From Pelobates cultripes (taxonomy: Eukaryota > Chordata > Amphibia > Anura > Pelobatidae): 64,000 nucleotides of DNA. Shown here piece by piece: positions 24,701-35,311 of the stretch. The translations under genes were made by a program, and so were the position numbers. Location: NCBI GenBank assembly GCA_933207985.1, contig OW240913.1, forward strand, positions 262,666,783-262,730,782, read 5' to 3'. Positions within the stretch are counted from its first letter, which is position 1. Each line of letters starts with the position of its first letter. Under the pieces are notes generated by a model. It saw only the letters and a program-made list of their open reading frames with translations, had not been told where the DNA came from and made no database searches.

Positions 24701-26590
24701 GAAATCATGTCTGATTTTTCAGCACCTCCCTCTAGCTTTATAAACAATTCTATGGGACCAAATTGGCAAAAAGCGGCGATATTCAAATGAACCATTGAAA
24801 ACGTTCCACAAAGTAATAACAATCGATGGGAACAATCTGCCGCGTTTTGGTAAATTTTGGTCTATGTAGTGTAAAACTGTGGGAGGAGTTAGGGTGCGTA
24901 ATTTTGCTATAATAAGAATAATAATAATAACTAGAAAAGTTACAATTTCAAATTGTGTGAAGTATTCTTGCCTCCACCTGTAGTCTACAACTGGAGTGGT
25001 GAATAACTGTTATGTTTACATAGCACATTTAATTTACGCGTTATTTGCACAGTTACGATAAACGCACATTTTATAAAAACATTGCTTGAATGTTCTATGA
25101 GAGGCCCTGTCTATGACATCACTTGCTGCTGTAGAAGCACAGGTCAAATATTTTTAATTGGTTGCCATCTTCAAACGGTCGTATCTTAAAAACTATAACT
25201 CCTACAGCGAAGAGCTTTATATTGTGAGAATCACAAGACCCAGACCTACATTTTGATTCATAGTATGTCTCTGAAGTATTAAAAATGAAGGCACAGTCGC
25301 AGTTTAGAAATTGCACTTCAAATTTGAGCTTTGCAGAGTGAAGTTTCAATGAAAGTCAATGGACGGCGTTAGTTGCAAACAAATCATTATATTGTGAAAA
25401 CTATCAGGACTATGGCTTAGCCGTTGACATGTTTAGTGGCAGCAGGGATAGCTGAACGTTTTGATATAAGATTTGTGTAGGTGGGCCTGAAAATAAGGGA
25501 GTGGTGGCAGTTTAGAAATCATGTCCTGATTTTCAGCTTTTGCCAGCTCCCACTCTAGCTTTGCCATTCATTCCTATGGGACAAATTGCGCCACAAAAAC
25601 GGCGATATTCCGTGAACCATTCGGCGAAACGTTCCACAAAGTAATAGCAATCCGATCGGGAACAATCTGCACGTTTTGGTAAATTTTTGTCTATGTAGTG
25701 TAAAAACTGTGGGAGGAGTTAGGGTGGCAAATTTTGCTATAATAATAATAATAATAATACTAATAATAACTAGAAAAGCTACAATTTCTGGGGAAATTGT
25801 GTGAAGTGTTCTTGCCTGCACCAGTAGTCTACAACTGGAGTGGGCGGATTAACTGTTATCATTTATATAGCACATTTAATTGCAACAATGTTGCACAGTT
25901 ACATTAAACCATACATTTATAAAAACATTAGCAGGTGTTCAAAAGGCCCTGTCTATGACATCACTTGCTGCTGCAGCTTGACACAGGTCAGAGTATTTTG
26001 GTGGTTGCCATCTTCCAACGGTCGTATCTTAAAACGCATAAATCTACAGCAAAGGCACCTTATTGTGAGATCACAAGACCCAAAGACCTACATTTTTGAT
26101 GCATATTGTATGTCGCTGGTAAAAATGAAAGGCACAATTAAGCAGTTTAGAAATTGCCCTTCAAGGAGTTTGAGCTGGCTTGAGTGATTTCAATGAATGT
26201 CAATGGACGGCGTTAGTTGCAAACAAATGATTAGATTGTGAAAACTATCAGGACTATGGCTTAGCCGTTGACATGTTTAGTGGCAGCAGGGATTGCTGAA
26301 CGTTTTGATATAAGATTTGTGTAGGTGGGCCTGAAAATAAGGGAGTGGTGGCAGTTTAGAAATCATGTCCTGATTTTTCAGCTTTTGGCAGCTCCCACTC
26401 TAGCTTTGCCATTCATTCCTATGGGACAAATTTCGCCACAAGAACGACGATATTCCGTGAACCATTCGGCGAAACGTTCCACAAAGTAATAGCAATCCGA
26501 TCGGGAACAATCTGCACGTTTTGGTAAATTTTTTGTCTATGTAGTGTAAAAACTGTGGGAGGAGTTAGGGTGGCAAATTTGGCTATAATA
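21701..26590. repeat. Six-unit tandem array, about 0.8 kb per unit
   Basis: Units start at CTAGAAAAGCTACAATTTC at about 21701, 22538, 23320, 24155, 24931 and 25770, giving lengths 837, 782, 835, 776, 839 and about 820. Each contains GACATCACTTGCTGCTGCAG, GGTTGCCATCTTCAAACGG and AATGAATGTCAATGGACGGC, and ends in an AATAATA-rich junction. The shorter units (2 and 4) and parts of 5 and 6 carry clusters of small indels. Open frames of 60-115 codons recur but have no recognisable domain. This is a satellite-like or amplified dispersed repeat of unknown origin. Confidence 0.95.
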
Positions 26591-26600
26591 ATAAGAATAA

Positions 26601-26890
26601 TAATATATATATGTGAGATAACATTAAGTGGTCTTGCTATGCAAGAACACTTAATAATAACAATAACATATATATAGAGATAACATTAAGTGGTCTTGCT
26701 ATGCAAGAACACTTAATAATAATAATATATATGTGAGATAACATTAAGTGGTCTTGCTATGCAAGAACACTTATAATAATATATATGTGAGATAACATTA
26801 AGTGGTCTTGCTATGCAAGAACACTTAATAATAATAATAATATATATGTGAGATAACATTAAGTGGTCTTGCTATGCAAGAACACTTAAT
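26601..26890. repeat. Five copies of a hairpin-forming repeat
   Basis: Each unit of about 60 bp contains TTAAGTGGTCTTGC, TAT, then GCAAGAACACTTAA: a 14-bp stem with one mismatch, in an AATAAT/ATATAT context. Copies lie at 26624-26654, 26686-26716, 26744-26773, 26798-26828 and 26859-26889. The AAGTGTTCTTGC core (minus strand) also occurs near the start of each 0.8-kb unit. Confidence 0.95.
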
Positions 26891-27207
26891 TATAAAAGTT
26901 AGAAAATATTGGGTTAATATGAAATGGATTTCTGCTTGCCTGTCCTTTTACTTCAGGATTTCAGCTGAGTAAATAACAAATAATTGTGATTACATTAAAC
27001 ACACAATGCTTGGCATGTGGTTTACAAAAATAGTATTGTGTATCTTTGTACATAGCTGCTTCTAAAACCGGTTTTCCCAGTTTCAGCTGACAGTGACTCA
27101 GATTTCGGTATGAGGTAGTTAAATGGAATGCTTTTTGTTTTGCATACGTTCTTTACATACTGATAGACAGCATGGAAAAATATATCTGTCCTATAATTGT
27201 TTAATTA

Positions 27208-27210
27208 TAA

Positions 27211-27261
<51 letters not shown>
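27208..27261. repeat. (AT)n microsatellite
   Basis: An almost pure TA run directly abuts the left end of the Ngaro element. Confidence 0.95.
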
Positions 27262-27265
<4 letters not shown>

Positions 27266-27387
27266 GTTAAGGGCTCATGATAGTACAGAAGATACAAACA
27301 CTGACAAGTGTGGGATGGTATTAAAAGAGCAAGTCGGTTGTGGTGTGCCGGAACCGACGATGAGGTAGGCCTGCAAATAAAGAGGGC
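27262..27387 (-). repeat. Ngaro split direct repeat B2
   Basis: 126 bp matching 27557-27682 with one difference (GGGCTCATG versus GAGCTCATG). This is the outer 3' end of the element. Confidence 0.95.
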
Positions 27388-27447
27388 CCACCAAGAAGAA
27401 ATGTAAGAGAAAAGGAGTTAATAAAAGAGGAGTGGGTGGGAGGGTGA

Positions 27448-27556
27448 TGCAGCGCTGACCTCGAACGGTATGGAGCCAGGTAAGGGGTATCCCTTAAGTA
27501 GAGAGAAGGTGAGTCATACGCCCCTCCCACAATTACAGGCCAAAAGGCCTTAATAC
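27448..27556 (-). repeat. Ngaro split direct repeat A2
   Basis: 109 bp matching 33111-33219 with two differences. It directly abuts B1. Confidence 0.95.
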
Positions 27557-27682
27557 TTGTGTTAAGAGCTCATGATAGTACAGAAGATACAAACACTGAC
27601 AAGTGTGGGATGGTATTAAAAGAGCAAGTCGGTTGTGGTGTGCCGGAACCGACGATGAGGTAGGCCTGCAAATAAAGAGGGC
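27557..27682 (-). repeat. Ngaro split direct repeat B1
   Basis: Internal copy of the B repeat, starting 46 bp beyond the recombinase stop codon on the minus strand. Confidence 0.95.
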
Positions 27683-27728
27683 AAAAGTAGAAAATAAACT
27701 TTATTACGAAACGAGCAATATACATACT

Positions 27729-28661
27729 TTAACCAGACATATCTTGAAAGGCATTTCTAACCTCTTGTACCGGGTTAGGTATGTATCTAGAGTATGCAGA
27801 AGACTTCCAGCGCCCTAGTGACTTGATAACATGCACTGGAATGTTTGCACTGGACGCTGTGGAGGCCGCACCTATGCGGAAGGAGTGGCCCGAATAGTTA
27901 GCTGATTTTAGGCCTAGTTGTGTAAGTAGGGACCTGACGTGGGTCATGAAGGTGGTGGTAGTGAGTACCGAACCTTGTAGACAAAAAAGTGGTTGAGATG
28001 GTGATGCTTTGAAATGCTGAGTATATGTATCCAGTAATATGACGGGGCATCACTCGTTGTGGGTAGGATAGTATCTAACCTCTACCGGGGGTGCGTGTTG
28101 ATTGGTTTTGGAGTGATGCAGAGCTAAGATATAGTAATCCATGTGTTTTGTTAAGTGTGAATGAAGCAGAATGTGAGTGGACTGGGATGTGTTGATGGCG
28201 GTAAATTCTCTTGGTCTCAAGAACCCATAAAAGGCCACGTATATGGCGGTTTTTATAACAAGGTTTGTATTGTTCGCAAAGGGTTTTAAATCTAGTAGGC
28301 TGGATAAATCTTTGAAAATATTGAAGTCTATAGGTAGCCTTTGCGTGGTACGTGGGGGTTCGGATCTCTGGATACCCCTAAGGATGTTCTTGATCTGGTA
28401 GGAGGACATGAAACTTGTGTTGTTTGGTTGTAATGTTAGCATGTGATGTTGTACGCCTGTCAGATATAGCTTGATTGTGTTGTAAGATAATTTAAGTTTG
28501 AGGTGGCAAAAAGAAGCAAAACCCAACAAAGATGTCATGATGAAAGGTTGTGTGATGTTGTGCAGTGACAGGAATCTTTTAAATAGCAGGAAAGCCCTGT
28601 CATATGTTCTCCGGGTATTGGTGGACAGTGCTAATTGTGCCAATGTCCTGCTATGTTGCAT
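27729..28661 (-). pseudogene. Ngaro tyrosine recombinase, one in-frame stop
   Basis: This enzyme would insert circular element DNA by site-specific recombination. The N-terminal part has a SAM-like core-binding pattern (STNTRRTYDRAFLLFKRFL). The catalytic residues are visible: first Arg in GFLRPREF (about 28201-28225), the HxxR in GHSFRIGAA (27876-27887), LGRW, and the Tyr region AYSRYI (27783-27797). The frame runs about 310 codons but has a TGA at 28050-28052, between the first Arg and HxxR, so the product would lack H, R and Y. The ATG at 28661 lies just after the RT stop at 28670, and the frame is open a little further upstream, so overlap or coupled translation is possible. Confidence 0.9.
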
Positions 28662-28669
28662 AATAGCTT

Positions 28670-30400
28670 CTAGTCCATAACTAGCTGGTGGAAAGGTGGA
28701 GTGGTCGTGGCTGTTCGTGCGGCTGACGGAAGTATTTGCCGAAAAGCCTGTAAATTGAAACGAGACAAATTGTCAGCAGCCGTGTTACAAACACCTGGGA
28801 CATGAACACACAACAAGAAGAAATTATGGCATGCCGCCAGCCAGGTGAGTTTCCTCAAGAACCTCATAATGGTCAGTGACTTGGATCGGCCTTTATTTAT
28901 GATGTGGCAAGTAGCTTGGTTGTCTGAGTAGCAACGTACTGACGAACCTGCCCATAGATGCCCCCATGTCACGGCAGCTGCCACAATGGGATATATCTCA
29001 AATAGAGCTGAGGTAGTGGAAAAACCTTCCAGGTCCTGAACCTCTGGAGGCCAGCTACCCCAAAGCCATTCATTCCCGTAAATTGCTGCAAAACCTGTGG
29101 TAGACGCCGCGTCTGACCAGATGGTAGGTGAGGAGTCAGACAATTTAGGGAGAAACATGCTTTTCCCATTCCAGGTGGTCAAAAAGTTTCTCCACATAAG
29201 TAGGTCTGCCGTGGCTTGGGTATCCAGTGGTAACCTGTGTGCATCATGTCTAAACAGTGGGAACATGTATAGGAGCCGTGAGATGAAAGCCCGGCCTTGA
29301 GGTATAATGCGCATGGCAAAGTTCAGTGACCCAAGTAGAGACTGCAATTCTTTGCGGTTGCAAGTACCGAGGTGTATGTAGAGGTTAATGTTAGTAAGAA
29401 TGTTCTCTATCTTGGTGCGTGGCAGGCTGGCTTGCATGGTGGCTGAGTCTAGCATGATTCCCAGAAAGGTGATGACTGTATCTGGTCCTTCAGTTTTGGT
29501 GGGGGAGACTGGAACACCCACCTGTTTAAAAAGACTGATGGTTTCTATGAGGCTGCTGGGAGGGGAAATGTTCTCTTCGATCAGTAAGAAATCATCCAGG
29601 TAGTGTATAACTGTAGGGCATCTGGCTACATTTAATAATAACCAGCATAATGTTTCGGCGAATACGTCGAAAATGGCCGGACTACTTTTTGAACCAAACG
29701 TTAGGCGTGAGAAAAAGTAGTAGTGCCCGGCCCACTTAATGCCATGCAGGTGCCATAGTGTAGGGTGGATAGGCAATAATTTGAAGGCATTTGTAATGTC
29801 AGTCTTGCTGAGCCATGCTCCGACCCCTGCCTGCATAATAGCCGTAATGGCGTGATCTATGGTGGAGTATTGAAGTGAAAATTCCTCAGAGGGGATAAGG
29901 GAGTTCAGACTAGGTGTGGCAGATGTGTGAGGTGCAGACAGATCGATGATAAGTCTTTGTTTGTTGGAAGATTTCCCTGTGACAATACCGATGGGGTTTG
30001 TCCGCCATGTGGAAAAAGGAGGGGACTGAAAGGGTCCCAATAGGAAGCCCTCTGCCACTTCTTTGGCTATGAGTGTGCTAACCGCTGTAGGGTTTTGTTG
30101 TGCAGATTGTAAATTAGGACATTCAAGGATTCCTGAAGGCATGTGTATGAGACCAGTATGGAATCCTTGTGATAGGCCAGTGATGATGAAGTCTACCAAA
30201 TGTCTAGACGGATGTTGTGACAGTAATGCCGTGAGTACAGAAATATTTATCTCAGTTAAGTATTGCTTAGGGTACATTTTATTTGGACACATGGTTTTCG
30301 CATGTGCCCTAAAACATTTTGAACATATATGCAATAACCGACAACCACTGTAATTACATGCACCGACATTGAAATTATTACATATTTGGGATTTCCCCAA
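28670..30400 (-). CDS. Ngaro reverse transcriptase / RNase H
   Basis: A frame of about 576 codons for the element's polymerase. It opens with zinc-finger-like residues (ICNNFNVGACNYSGCRLLH, a CCCH pattern, then CSKCFRAH), which may belong to the Gag end. RT motifs follow: LSKTDITNAFKLLPIHP, LTFGSKSSPAIFD and the catalytic IHYLDDFLL (YLDD at 29591-29602). RNase H then shows IWSDAASTTGFAAIYG and CYSDNQATCHIINKG. There is no ATG at the frame start: 30400 is a TTG and the frame is open to about 30446, so translation probably depends on gag-pol frameshifting or read-through. Confidence 0.92.
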   Translation of the reverse strand: MGKSQICNNFNVGACNYSGCRLLHICSKCFRAHAKTMCPNKMYPKQYLTEINISVLTALLSQHPSRHLVDFIITGLSQGFHTGLIHMPSGILECPNLQSAQQNPTAVSTLIAKEVAEGFLLGPFQSPPFSTWRTNPIGIVTGKSSNKQRLIIDLSAPHTSATPSLNSLIPSEEFSLQYSTIDHAITAIMQAGVGAWLSKTDITNAFKLLPIHPTLWHLHGIKWAGHYYFFSRLTFGSKSSPAIFDVFAETLCWLLLNVARCPTVIHYLDDFLLIEENISPPSSLIETISLFKQVGVPVSPTKTEGPDTVITFLGIMLDSATMQASLPRTKIENILTNINLYIHLGTCNRKELQSLLGSLNFAMRIIPQGRAFISRLLYMFPLFRHDAHRLPLDTQATADLLMWRNFLTTWNGKSMFLPKLSDSSPTIWSDAASTTGFAAIYGNEWLWGSWPPEVQDLEGFSTTSALFEIYPIVAAAVTWGHLWAGSSVRCYSDNQATCHIINKGRSKSLTIMRFLRKLTWLAACHNFFLLCVHVPGVCNTAADNLSRFNLQAFRQILPSAARTATTTPPFHQLVMD

Positions 30401-30551
30401 AACTTGATAGGTCGACCCAGTTTGTCTTTGGGTGTTCTCTCTGCCGAAACAGCGGAGCTAGTGCCCTGCGAGGTGGTAGGTTCGTTCGCAGTGGTCGGAC
30501 AAAAATTGGCAGTATGAGCCATGGAGGAGCAGTGTGCACAGGCCGGTGCTC
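30256..30551 (-). pseudogene. Ngaro gag C-terminal part, shifted frame
   Basis: In a different frame from the rest of gag lies a CCHC zinc knuckle, CAHCSSMAHTANFC (about 30498-30540), followed by a Ser/Thr-rich linker. The upstream gag frame stops at 30552, a few bases before this, so the knuckle is cut off by a one-base frame change. Beyond about 30400 the coding sense passes into the RT frame. Confidence 0.65.
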
Positions 30552-31412
30552 TTAGACCTGCAAAGTGCCTGCAAAAATGATCGTATCAATCTTACTCCAG
30601 TTGGACCTTGTCCCGTACTGTGAGAAGGCGTCAGACACTTTGGCAGAAAAGGATCTATGGTAGTCATAGAAAGCTGACCCACCATATTTGTTGCCCAGAT
30701 CAACCAGCCTGTGCATATATAAGTCAAACTCCTCACGTCTGTGGGGATATACCGTACAGATCACATCCCGATAAATGCCAAAAGCTAATACAAATTCTGG
30801 AATGGTTAGCTTCCTATTTAATCGTGCATCCCTAGATTTGACCACCACAGAAATATCGTCATAAGCGTATGTCTTATGTTCCACTATATCCTGGGAGGCA
30901 ATTAGTAGTGAGGCCAGATTGACATCATTACCTTCCAGGATATCTTTCCTGAGGTGCTCAGGAATCATGTGGGCAGGGTAAACCTCTTGGTCATCCGAGG
31001 TGATGGCTGGAGAAACTGATTGCGACTCCACCACTGATGGGGGAATTGCCGTGGCCGGTCCAGCCATAGTGAGGGCTGTAGTGACCGATTCAAGTTTCTC
31101 CAGCCTAGAATTGACCTTGCTCATGGATGCCATGAGGGACGTGAGCATGTCATGTATGTTTCCTGGGTTGGACTGGCTCGACCCTTCCCCAGCGTCCATG
31201 TTATCGGTTGAGGTGTGTAGTAATTTGTAAAGTTCCGCTTTCCTTGCTGTTGCTGGAAAAGGGATTTGTCGTCTCCTGAGTTCGCTAGTGATGCGAGGGA
31301 TAGTCCATGATCTGAAAGATGCTGGACTAGCCGTATCTTCCTCCTGTGATGGGGTGTTTGCTCTAGCCGGAGTACTCGGGATGGAGAAATCCTCTACCCC
31401 TTCTTGAGACAT
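30552..31412 (-). CDS. Ngaro gag-like protein
   Basis: Starts at the ATG 31412-31410 and encodes about 286 residues. Near residues 30-60 a SAP-like helix pattern is visible (IPRITSELRRRQIPFPATARKAELYKLLH in short pieces: ITSELRRRQIP and TARKAELYKLL). A heptad-like helix follows (MLTSLMASMSKVNSRLEKLE), and the C-terminal half contains LTIPEFVLAFGIYRDVIC, typical of DIRS/Ngaro Gag-like proteins. The role is probably RNA packaging. It ends early relative to the zinc knuckle because of a frame change. Confidence 0.75.
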   Translation of the reverse strand: MSQEGVEDFSIPSTPARANTPSQEEDTASPASFRSWTIPRITSELRRRQIPFPATARKAELYKLLHTSTDNMDAGEGSSQSNPGNIHDMLTSLMASMSKVNSRLEKLESVTTALTMAGPATAIPPSVVESQSVSPAITSDDQEVYPAHMIPEHLRKDILEGNDVNLASLLIASQDIVEHKTYAYDDISVVVKSRDARLNRKLTIPEFVLAFGIYRDVICTVYPHRREEFDLYMHRLVDLGNKYGGSAFYDYHRSFSAKVSDAFSQYGTRSNWSKIDTIIFAGTLQV

Positions 31413-33110
31413 ACTAGATGACAAAATATATGGTTAGCGTAAAAAACCCCCAGGGGATGTACTGGCAGGCTAATTATGCCGGATGAGGCGAAAAATTCAT
31501 CTTGTTCTTTGGTGACAGGTGAGGCCCTGCTAGTTGCCAAGTGGCTATGAGAGGCTCTATCTATGCGTTGGCGCGAGGGGTTATTTGAGGCCACCCGACG
31601 TAGTGGCAGGAGTTCGTAGGCCTCTCGGTGACAATACAAGAAAACAGGGAAAGGGAGTGACAGGTGGCACCCTCTCTATAATTTGCGAGGCGGCTAACTC
31701 ACGTGTGGCCCGGGGGGCATTACCTCCGAAACGTTGAGGCGGGGTGTTGGCCTCGCGGACCACTAAACGATAGGCAGAATGCCCAGAGGGGGGATACCTA
31801 TTTGGGCCTATAACCCCTAAAATTTGCCAGTACTCTATGTCCTAAGTAGAGAAGGAACCGTATGTGATGTATGGCGTGAGCAGGCTTAACGTACCTGGTA
31901 GTATGTATGAGTTTGATAAGCGACAGGTATAGAGAACCTGGAAAAACCTAAAGGGATAGAAAACCAGATATGATAGTGTGAGAACTGGATCCTATGATAC
32001 CAATTTAGACTAGTTAGCTGTGATGAGTTCTATCAGTACATATGGAGGGGGAATTTTTATGAATGGTAGTGCCCCGACTGGCCCTGTTATGTGGTATGGT
32101 CCTGGTAACCAGGCTTAGGGGTGTGTATAATATGTCTCTATGGTGACAAGATTAATGCGTATGATTTAGTAATGCTAGTGTTTGTAGTATAATATAGTGC
32201 AGGATTTAAAACAATACAGTCTATTTTAGGCCGTAAATGTAAGCCATGAAAAGAGGTAAGTACGAGGTACAGAAATACTTGAGAAATTATCCCAAAAACA
32301 GAAAAAACGTGACGTATGAGTGGTTGAATCAAGACGTGTGATTCAACCCAAAAGTTTGTGAGATTTTTGAGACCGTGTTCTTGTGTACTTGGTATGTCGT
32401 TTGAGTACACAAAGAAAAAGTCAGAATATATAAGTGCCATGTAAGAAACGTGAGTACATGGTATGATAGAAACGTAATTTCTAAAAACATAATTTATAAC
32501 CTAAGTCCTACATGAGATATCTATAAATAATGTAAAAGCTTGTTTAAGCATAACTCCATAAATATATGTATATAACATGAAGAATTTCAATATAACTAAT
32601 AATGCAATATCTGCTAATAGATTGAAACATAACCTAAATAAATACTTATTTATAAGTAGTTAACAGGGGGATTTGCTCCAGTCATATGCAAGGATTCCGT
32701 AATTTGCATAAATAAATACCAATAATAACATGAAAAACAACTATAGATACTGATATTGCAGAAAACAAGAAGTTTGCTTAATACAAGAAAACCGAACCGT
32801 CAGTCAGCACATAGAGTATACCGCGATCATGCCGGCAGCAAAAGGGGTTAATATGCCTGTGACTTGGCCGTAAAGCGTGTGGCCGTAAAGTAAGGCCGTT
32901 TTAAAATCGCGACGCCGTGGGAAATGATCCGGGCGACGGACTTACGATTTTGCAGTCCTGTGGACTTAATCTGCGACGAAACACCGGGTATGTGCGTGGC
33001 TGGACGGGCGGAAGACCTGTAAGGACTCCTGGACACAGCTACACCAAACGAAACCGCGGGTTTTTTGAAAAGCAAGATGGCGCCGTACGTGAACCGGAAG
33101 TGGATTCTCG
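31413..33110 (-). other. Ngaro leader region, no clear gene
   Basis: About 1.7 kb between repeat A1 and the gag ATG. The small open frames have no recognisable domain. It contains GC-rich DNA near 32820-33110 (GGCCGTAAAG repeated) that could hold the promoter. Confidence 0.55.
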
Positions 33111-33219
33111 TGCAGCGCTGACCTCGAACGGTATGGAGCCAGGTGAGGGGTATCCCTTAAGTAGAGAGAAGGTGAGTCATACGCCCCTCCCACAATTCCA
33201 GGCCAAAAGGCCTTAATAC
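33111..33219 (-). repeat. Ngaro split direct repeat A1
   Basis: 109 bp equal to A2 with two substitutions. It is the 5' outer end of the element on the minus strand. Confidence 0.95.
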
Positions 33220-33623
33220 ATATAAACTTTTGTTTTTTAATCTCAGGCTAAATTCAGCCATCATCTTTCCTCAAATGTAAGAAAAAAAAATCTGTATTAA
33301 ATGAGTTTTATAGTTTGTATTGTACAGCAATGGAAAAAATGCCTTTAGTTATGCAAACAGAAATAGCCAACCATTGTAAAACCCTACCCAACTTATCTTT
33401 ATAACTGTATGTAATTAATACGCACTTTTCTTTAATGGTTGTATTTATTCAGCGTGTGACGAAATTTCAGTGAACTTTGAACAGGAAACATATTTTTAAT
33501 TTGGATCTCCACAATGAAGAGCTATAATTAGAAACTGTGCCTCCTCCTGTCATTGTATATTGCATAGAATGCTCTTCATTGTACATGTTGCAATCAGATT
33601 AATCTAAGATAGCAGCTTCGCTA
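33220..33623. other. Non-coding stretch
   Basis: AT-rich DNA without a recognised gene or repeat. Confidence 0.6.
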
Positions 33624-34103
33624 TTAAAGGGTTAGTCCAAGCAACATGACCACTTCAGTGGTTTGAAGTGGTCATGGTTCCTAAAGTCTGTATGTGCAAT
33701 TTTTTTCTTTTGAAATGCTGCACATACAGGGATTTACCCCTCCACTGCCCAAAGTGTAACTCTTCCATTAAAGTGTCATTAACGAGCCCAGAAGTTCCGG
33801 GCTGACTGATATCAGTTCTGTGCAAAATTAGCGTCTTACACTAGCACGCACAGCATGGTGGCACCCCGGCACCCTTCTTCTGTACTGCTCCGGTCTTCCA
33901 CCCTTTCTGACCTCCCATCCCTTCCATCAAGAGAGAGTTACATCGGGGAAGGAAGATCATGCTGAGGGAGAACGTGGTCCCATCAAGGGAAAATAAATAA
34001 GTCTAAGCTTTTTTTTTGGGAGGGGGTCGGACCAACACAGATGGGGTTACTATACTAAAAAACAAGTTTTATGAAAACAATGTTTTTTGGTTGGAGTAAC
34101 CAT
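33624..34103. mobile_element. TTAA-ended MITE (T2/Kolobok-like)
   Basis: The left end TTAAAGGGTTAGTCCAAGC and right end GGTTGGAGTAACC form imperfect inverted termini. The interior is non-coding and contains GAAGTGGTCATGG next to its inverse GACCACTTC. A related right end lies at about 20255-20272. Confidence 0.6.
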
Positions 34104-35311
34104 TGATAAAGAAATACTGCTATATTTCCTAATTATATTTTGCATGGAGAAGAATTTTATGTTTTTGCACTGTTTCATTAGGCACTGGTGGTGTAGAATG
34201 ATGGTAATTACATTGCTGTAGTGTCAGCAAGATTTATCACACAAACAGCAGCAATGTGTTCTTATAGGTAATACTCCAAAATGTTATAGGTAATACTCCA
34301 CAAAGTGCAGTATTGGCCTAGAAGAAAGTCTATTGATTTTTTTTTCTCTAAATAGAAATAGCGCTACTGTATGACACCTGATTTTTTCTCAGTCCTCCTG
34401 ATTACCCTACTGCTTGGTACTGTCACCCGGCGTCGAAGATTGAGCAAAACTGTCCCATGAGTGCCTGTTAAACCATTCTAATTGTATGTCCATTAAATTC
34501 AGGGTATTGTAAGTCCAAACTCAAGTACTAAAGCAGAGCTTGTTGTATGGACAGACAGGATGAAGAGCGGCAGGTGGGCGCATATCTAAATTGTGAAACT
34601 AGTGACTTGGCAGAAATTGCTGTCTAGTCACTAGAAAAAAAAACATCCAATGGGTATGCGTCCTGTGAAATAAAAGGGGGGGGGGCAGAGTCCTCCTGTG
34701 CCCCCACTTTTGGGAGTTGATTAAGGGTTTCATTAAATATTAATGGGAGGGGACCTAGTGTCCCTCCCCAGTCCCTATCCATGAGTGGCAAATAAGCAGA
34801 TGATACTTATTCAGCAGAAAATATAGGTTTATGTATGTGAATAAGACTTGGGTTTAACTTGAAGGTATGTAGTGGGGAATCACAATGCAGCATAATAACA
34901 TAAACCAACCCAATTCACCCAAATAATGACAGACAACGTAGTATGGATGAAACAGGCTACAGCATTTATTATAACATATGATAATTACTGTATAACACAT
35001 CCATACTTTATTTTAATATTCTCTTTTCTTTGATATAACCAAAACGTCAAAACATAAATAACCATAACTAAACATTAAACTTAACACGTAGTGTCATACA
35101 GCTGTCCCGAATCCCAAGTGGCACTCAGGTAAGACCACCCCCCACTAAACTCACACACCACATAATTCCACCCACACATGCATACACAACCAATCACACG
35201 CATCTACCCCACACTCATACATGTGCCCTTTTCCGCTAAGCTGCGCTATCTCCCCAGGGCCTAGTTTATGATATTGTGGACCTGTATTAAGGGCATCTGT
35301 TTTTCTTGCAG
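34104..35311. other. Non-coding DNA upstream of the SH2 exon
   Basis: No exon seen. 34620-34800 resembles the dispersed GC-rich repeat. A minus-strand AATAAA near 34965 could come from an LTR-like repeat but is not supported further. The last 20 bp form the splice acceptor. Confidence 0.6.

Larger units (their letters stand above)
27262..33219 (-). mobile_element. Ngaro-type tyrosine-recombinase retrotransposon
   Basis: Read on the minus strand, the order is A1 (33219-33111), leader, gag, RT/RNase H, tyrosine recombinase, B1 (27682-27557), A2 (27556-27448), a 60-bp spacer, B2 (27387-27262). Split direct repeats plus a tyrosine recombinase instead of a DDE integrase define the Ngaro/PAT branch of DIRS-like elements. 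These are thought to replicate through a circular DNA that the recombinase inserts, so no target duplication is expected and none is seen. A copies differ at two bases and B copies at one, so the insertion looks young, yet the recombinase has a stop codon and gag a frame change. Confidence 0.92.

Noticed and set aside
21884..25349. An open frame of about 80 codons on the minus strand (MKLHSAKLKFEVQFL) kept in most 0.8-kb units
   Set aside because: Its survival is explained by near-identity of the units. It shows no domain, is broken in the last unit, and one copy has lost its original C-terminus.
26601..26890. Evenly spaced repeats resembling a CRISPR array
   Set aside because: The spacers are simple AATAAT/ATATAT DNA, not unique sequence, and the context is a vertebrate genome.
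28050..30400. Plus-strand open frames opposite the Ngaro genes
   Set aside because: They are shadows of the minus-strand RT and recombinase frames, with no domains of their own.
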